From an archaeon (GTDB lineage Archaea; Thermoproteota; Bathyarchaeia; TCS64), in assembly GCA_020444005.1 (NCBI GenBank), contig JAHLLU010000067.1, forward strand, positions 1 through 8,852: a DNA stretch of 8,852 nt. The letters are read 5' to 3'. Of the stretch, positions 7,114 to 8,852 are shown in pieces (position 1 is the first letter of the stretch; every line of letters begins with the position of its first letter). Position numbers and translations under genes: made by a program. The notes beneath the pieces were generated by a model, which worked only from the letters and a program-made list of their open reading frames with translations, was not told the origin of the DNA and made no database searches.

Positions 7114-8307
7114 ATGGGAGTTGAAAAGTTCGCGAAGAAGGAAGTCGCCGCGCTCATGAGTAGAGCAGGTAGCAGTACCAGGGCATCAGTTGGCCCCATC
7201 GAGGGAATGATCAACCTAGGAGCAGGCGACCCCGACTTCAATCAACCCGAGTTCATAAACAAGGCAGTCTATGACGCCATGGTGGCAGGTCACACCCACT
7301 ATAGCTTCACAGGCGAGCCTGACTTTAAGGAAGCCATCGCAAAGTACTACAAAAAGTACGGAGTCGATATCGATCCAAAGACCCAGGTCCTTATCACCAG
7401 CGGTGGAAGCCAGGCTATCTTCCAGGCTTTCGCAGCTATACTGGACCCTGGTGACGAGATCGTCGTCTTTGACCCAGCCTACACAGGCTATAACACACCT
7501 ATCGCCTATTTTGGCGCAAAAATGGTGAGGGCAAAACAGGTCAAGAACAAGGACGGTATCTTCAGACCAGACTTTGCTAATCTTGAGGCAGTCATCACAC
7601 CCAAGACCAAGGCTATTCTATTCTGTACACCTGACAACCCAACGGGCACTGTCTGGACCAAGGATGAGCTGAAGAAGCTAGCCGAGATCTGTGTAAAGCA
7701 TGATGTCATCGCTATCAGCGACGAGATCTATACAGAGTTCATCTGGGGCGGAAAGAAGCACAACACAATCATCGACCTACCCGGCATGTGGGAGAGGACC
7801 ATGGTTCTAATGAGCTTCAGTAAGACCTTTGCTTGGACTGGTTGTCGTGCAGGATACATTATCGCTGGGCCAGAGCTAATGAAGGTATTAGCAGCTGTAC
7901 CGGTTGGTATCTGTAGCGTTCCTGTTCCATTCCAGAAAGCAGCCATCAAGGCATTAGCGGACGGATGGGACTTTGTAGCCGAGATGAAGGCAGAGTACAA
8001 GAAGCGCATCGACTATATGACCAAGAGGCTTAACGAGATCGATGGAGTAAAATGTGCGAAACCAGAAGGCGCATTCTACCTGTTCCCAGACATCAGCAGC
8101 TTTGGAATGCCTAGCATGAAGTTTGCTATGGAGTTCTTCCAGAAGGAAAAAGTCCGTGTAGCTCCAGGCGCAGCTTATGGCGAGATGGGTGAGGGACACA
8201 TCAGGTTTGCCCTTGTTCGTCCAGTCGAGGACCTTGAGGAAGTCTGTAAAAGGCTAGAAAGGTTCGTCAAGAACCTGCCCCCACAGGCTCCACCGGCAGT
8301 TCCTTAA
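7114..8307 (+). CDS. Class I/II PLP-dependent aminotransferase
   Basis: This 397-residue fold-type I aminotransferase probably exchanges the amino group of an amino acid with a 2-oxo acid in the cytoplasm. Visible cofactor and substrate residues are N175 in CTPDNPTGT, D203 and Y206 in ISDEIYTEF (ring nitrogen and phenol contacts), the Schiff-base lysine K237 in SFSKTF, R245 in TGCRAGY, and R364 in HIRFALV, which should hold the substrate carboxylate. LGAGDPDF near 35-42 and HYSFTGEPDFKEAI near 62-75 also match the aspartate-aminotransferase-like subgroup. Length is normal. The C-terminus ends in a short proline-rich tail (LPPQAPPAVP). I choose the ATG at 7114; a GTG three codons earlier at 7105 fits the TATA spacing slightly better and cannot be excluded. 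The gene is flanked by T-rich terminators and looks monocistronic. Amino-acid specificity cannot be read from the sequence. Confidence 0.94.
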   Translation: MGVEKFAKKEVAALMSRAGSSTRASVGPIEGMINLGAGDPDFNQPEFINKAVYDAMVAGHTHYSFTGEPDFKEAIAKYYKKYGVDIDPKTQVLITSGGSQAIFQAFAAILDPGDEIVVFDPAYTGYNTPIAYFGAKMVRAKQVKNKDGIFRPDFANLEAVITPKTKAILFCTPDNPTGTVWTKDELKKLAEICVKHDVIAISDEIYTEFIWGGKKHNTIIDLPGMWERTMVLMSFSKTFAWTGCRAGYIIAGPELMKVLAAVPVGICSVPVPFQKAAIKALADGWDFVAEMKAEYKKRIDYMTKRLNEIDGVKCAKPEGAFYLFPDISSFGMPSMKFAMEFFQKEKVRVAPGAAYGEMGEGHIRFALVRPVEDLEEVCKRLERFVKNLPPQAPPAVP

Positions 8308-8308
8308 A

Positions 8309-8333
8309 TTTCTCTTCTTTTTCTCTGTTTTTT
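8309..8333 (+). terminator. T-rich terminator after the aminotransferase gene
   Basis: The stretch behind the TAA stop is almost pure pyrimidine, with T runs at 8318-8322 and 8328-8333. This fits archaeal T-tract termination and separates the aminotransferase from the iron-sulfur/AOR pair. Confidence 0.6.
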
Positions 8334-8338
8334 CGATT

Positions 8339-8348
8339 CATTTATCTT
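8339..8348 (+). promoter_or_regulatory. TATA-like promoter of the polyferredoxin/AOR pair
   Basis: The core TTTATC lies about 27 bases before the ATG at 8371, which predicts a leaderless transcript. No SD-like motif is found in the 20 bases before that ATG. Confidence 0.5.
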
Positions 8349-8370
8349 ACAAGCACCGTTTTCTTGGTTC

Positions 8371-8775
8371 ATGAAAAAGTTAGAAGTCGTCGACTCTGAG
8401 CGCTGCGTGGGCTGTCAATTATGCATGTTCGCGTGTAACAGGCGTTTCGGCGGAGGTGGATTAGCCAAGTCCGCTATCAGAGTGCGTTCAACAGGCGGCG
8501 TTGAAAGAGGATTTGTAGTTATTGTTTGTAGGGCTTGTCAGGACCCGCCATGCCTGAAGGTTTGCCCAGTAAATGCTTTGAGTTACAGAGAAGGTGGCGG
8601 TGTTTTGCTTGAATCCTCCAAGTGTATTGGCTGTGGTAACTGTGTGGATGCTTGTCCTATGGGGGCGGTTTTCTGGGATAGTGAGCAAAATAAACCGGAT
8701 ATTTGTGTCCATTGTGGTTATTGTGTCGATTATTGTCCCCATGAGGTATTGGAGCTACGGGAGGTAGAAGCTTGA
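8371..8775 (+). CDS. Four-cluster 4Fe-4S polyferredoxin (AorA-like), partner of the right AOR
   Basis: This 134-residue protein carries 16 cysteines in four groups: C12/15/18/22, C53/56/61/65, C85/88/91/95 and C112/115/118/122. That is enough for four [4Fe-4S] clusters and matches the layout of DMSO-reductase-type electron-transfer subunits. The AOR gene immediately downstream makes it comparable to AorA of bacterial AorAB(C) aldehyde oxidoreductases and to YdhY next to YdhV in enterobacteria. It would carry electrons between the tungsten enzyme and ferredoxin or another acceptor. It has no twin-arginine or other signal peptide and no membrane segment, so it is cytoplasmic. The ATG follows a TATA-like element by about 27 bases. 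Its stop overlaps the TTG start of the AOR gene as TTGA, and its last codons contain that gene's SD, so the pair is very likely one operon. The number of clusters is inferred from cysteine spacing. Confidence 0.92.
   Translation: MKKLEVVDSERCVGCQLCMFACNRRFGGGGLAKSAIRVRSTGGVERGFVVIVCRACQDPPCLKVCPVNALSYREGGGVLLESSKCIGCGNCVDACPMGAVFWDSEQNKPDICVHCGYCVDYCPHEVLELREVEA
8759..8765 (+). promoter_or_regulatory. Shine-Dalgarno site of the right AOR gene
   Basis: GGGAGGT, a near-perfect SD, sits six bases before the TTG at 8772 inside the end of the polyferredoxin gene. It favours this TTG over the next in-frame TTG at 8781. Confidence 0.75.
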
Positions 8776-8852
8776 ATCAGTTGACAAAGGTATTACATAT
8801 TGATCTATCTAAGCGGAGCTTCCACATGGAAGACCGTAGCGATCTTTTCCAG
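8772..8852 (+). CDS. Aldehyde:ferredoxin oxidoreductase family protein (first 27 residues, cut by right edge)
   Basis: Only 27 codons are visible. The segment TKVLHIDLSKRSFHME resembles the first beta-strands of AOR-family proteins; the equivalent in the left-hand AOR of this window is GKVLRLDLTEGKLVEE. Position directly behind an AorA-like polyferredoxin supports the call. The TTG start overlaps the preceding stop by four bases and has a strong SD six bases upstream. With so little sequence the assignment depends on this short similarity plus context. Confidence 0.75.
   Translation, partial: MNQLTKVLHIDLSKRSFHMEDRSDLFQ

Noticed and set aside
1..8852. tRNA or rRNA genes, CRISPR arrays, insertion sequences or phage elements
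   Set aside because: I looked through the gaps on both strands and saw no cloverleaf, regular spacer array, transposase or terminal inverted repeats; the gaps are short and hold promoters and terminators.

Overview
The window looks like a chromosomal segment of an archaeon, probably uncultivated and anaerobic. Four of the five transcription units with a readable promoter lack a Shine-Dalgarno (SD) site at normal spacing and instead have a TATA-like element about 25-39 bases before the start codon. T-rich tracts follow genes where a terminator is expected. The gene content fits archaeal peptide and aldehyde metabolism: two aldehyde:ferredoxin oxidoreductase (AOR)-family genes, each with an iron-sulfur partner, plus two cytoplasmic peptidases and a PLP aminotransferase. 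I cannot name the lineage from sequence alone; a TACK- or Asgard-type archaeon such as Bathyarchaeia is a guess.

Layout. Bases 1-831 (minus) hold a short 8-cysteine ferredoxin followed by the N-terminal domain of an AOR-family enzyme that runs off the left edge; they overlap by ATGA. An 89-base divergent region separates them from an amidase-signature hydrolase (plus, 921-2387). The amidase converges on an S9 prolyl-oligopeptidase-like peptidase (minus, 2384-4321), and the two stop codons share one CTAG. A divergent control region of about 150 bases follows. Next is a large M14 zinc carboxypeptidase-like protein with a C-terminal glutamine-amidotransferase-like domain (4475-7006). It is followed by a T-rich terminator, a class I aminotransferase (7114-8307), another T-rich terminator, and a second iron-sulfur/AOR pair (8371 to the right edge). 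The right-hand partner is a 16-cysteine, four-cluster polyferredoxin resembling AorA of the bacterial AorAB(C) aldehyde oxidoreductases.

How the genes may work together (inference). The S9 and M14 enzymes could trim imported peptides inside the cell, and the amidase could hydrolyse amide bonds. The aminotransferase would turn amino acids into 2-oxo acids, and the AOR-family enzymes would oxidise derived aldehydes to acids while reducing ferredoxin. The genes are mostly separate transcription units, so this link rests on proximity and family roles.

Main points of interest: the two differently built AOR/iron-sulfur modules bracketing the segment; a split between leaderless-type first genes and SD-led second genes; two long reading frames whose 5' ends run through their own promoters and mimic extra N-terminal peptides; and the shared CTAG stop. 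I found no RNA genes, CRISPR array, insertion sequence or recognisable phage element. No stretch over 300 bases lacks a gene.
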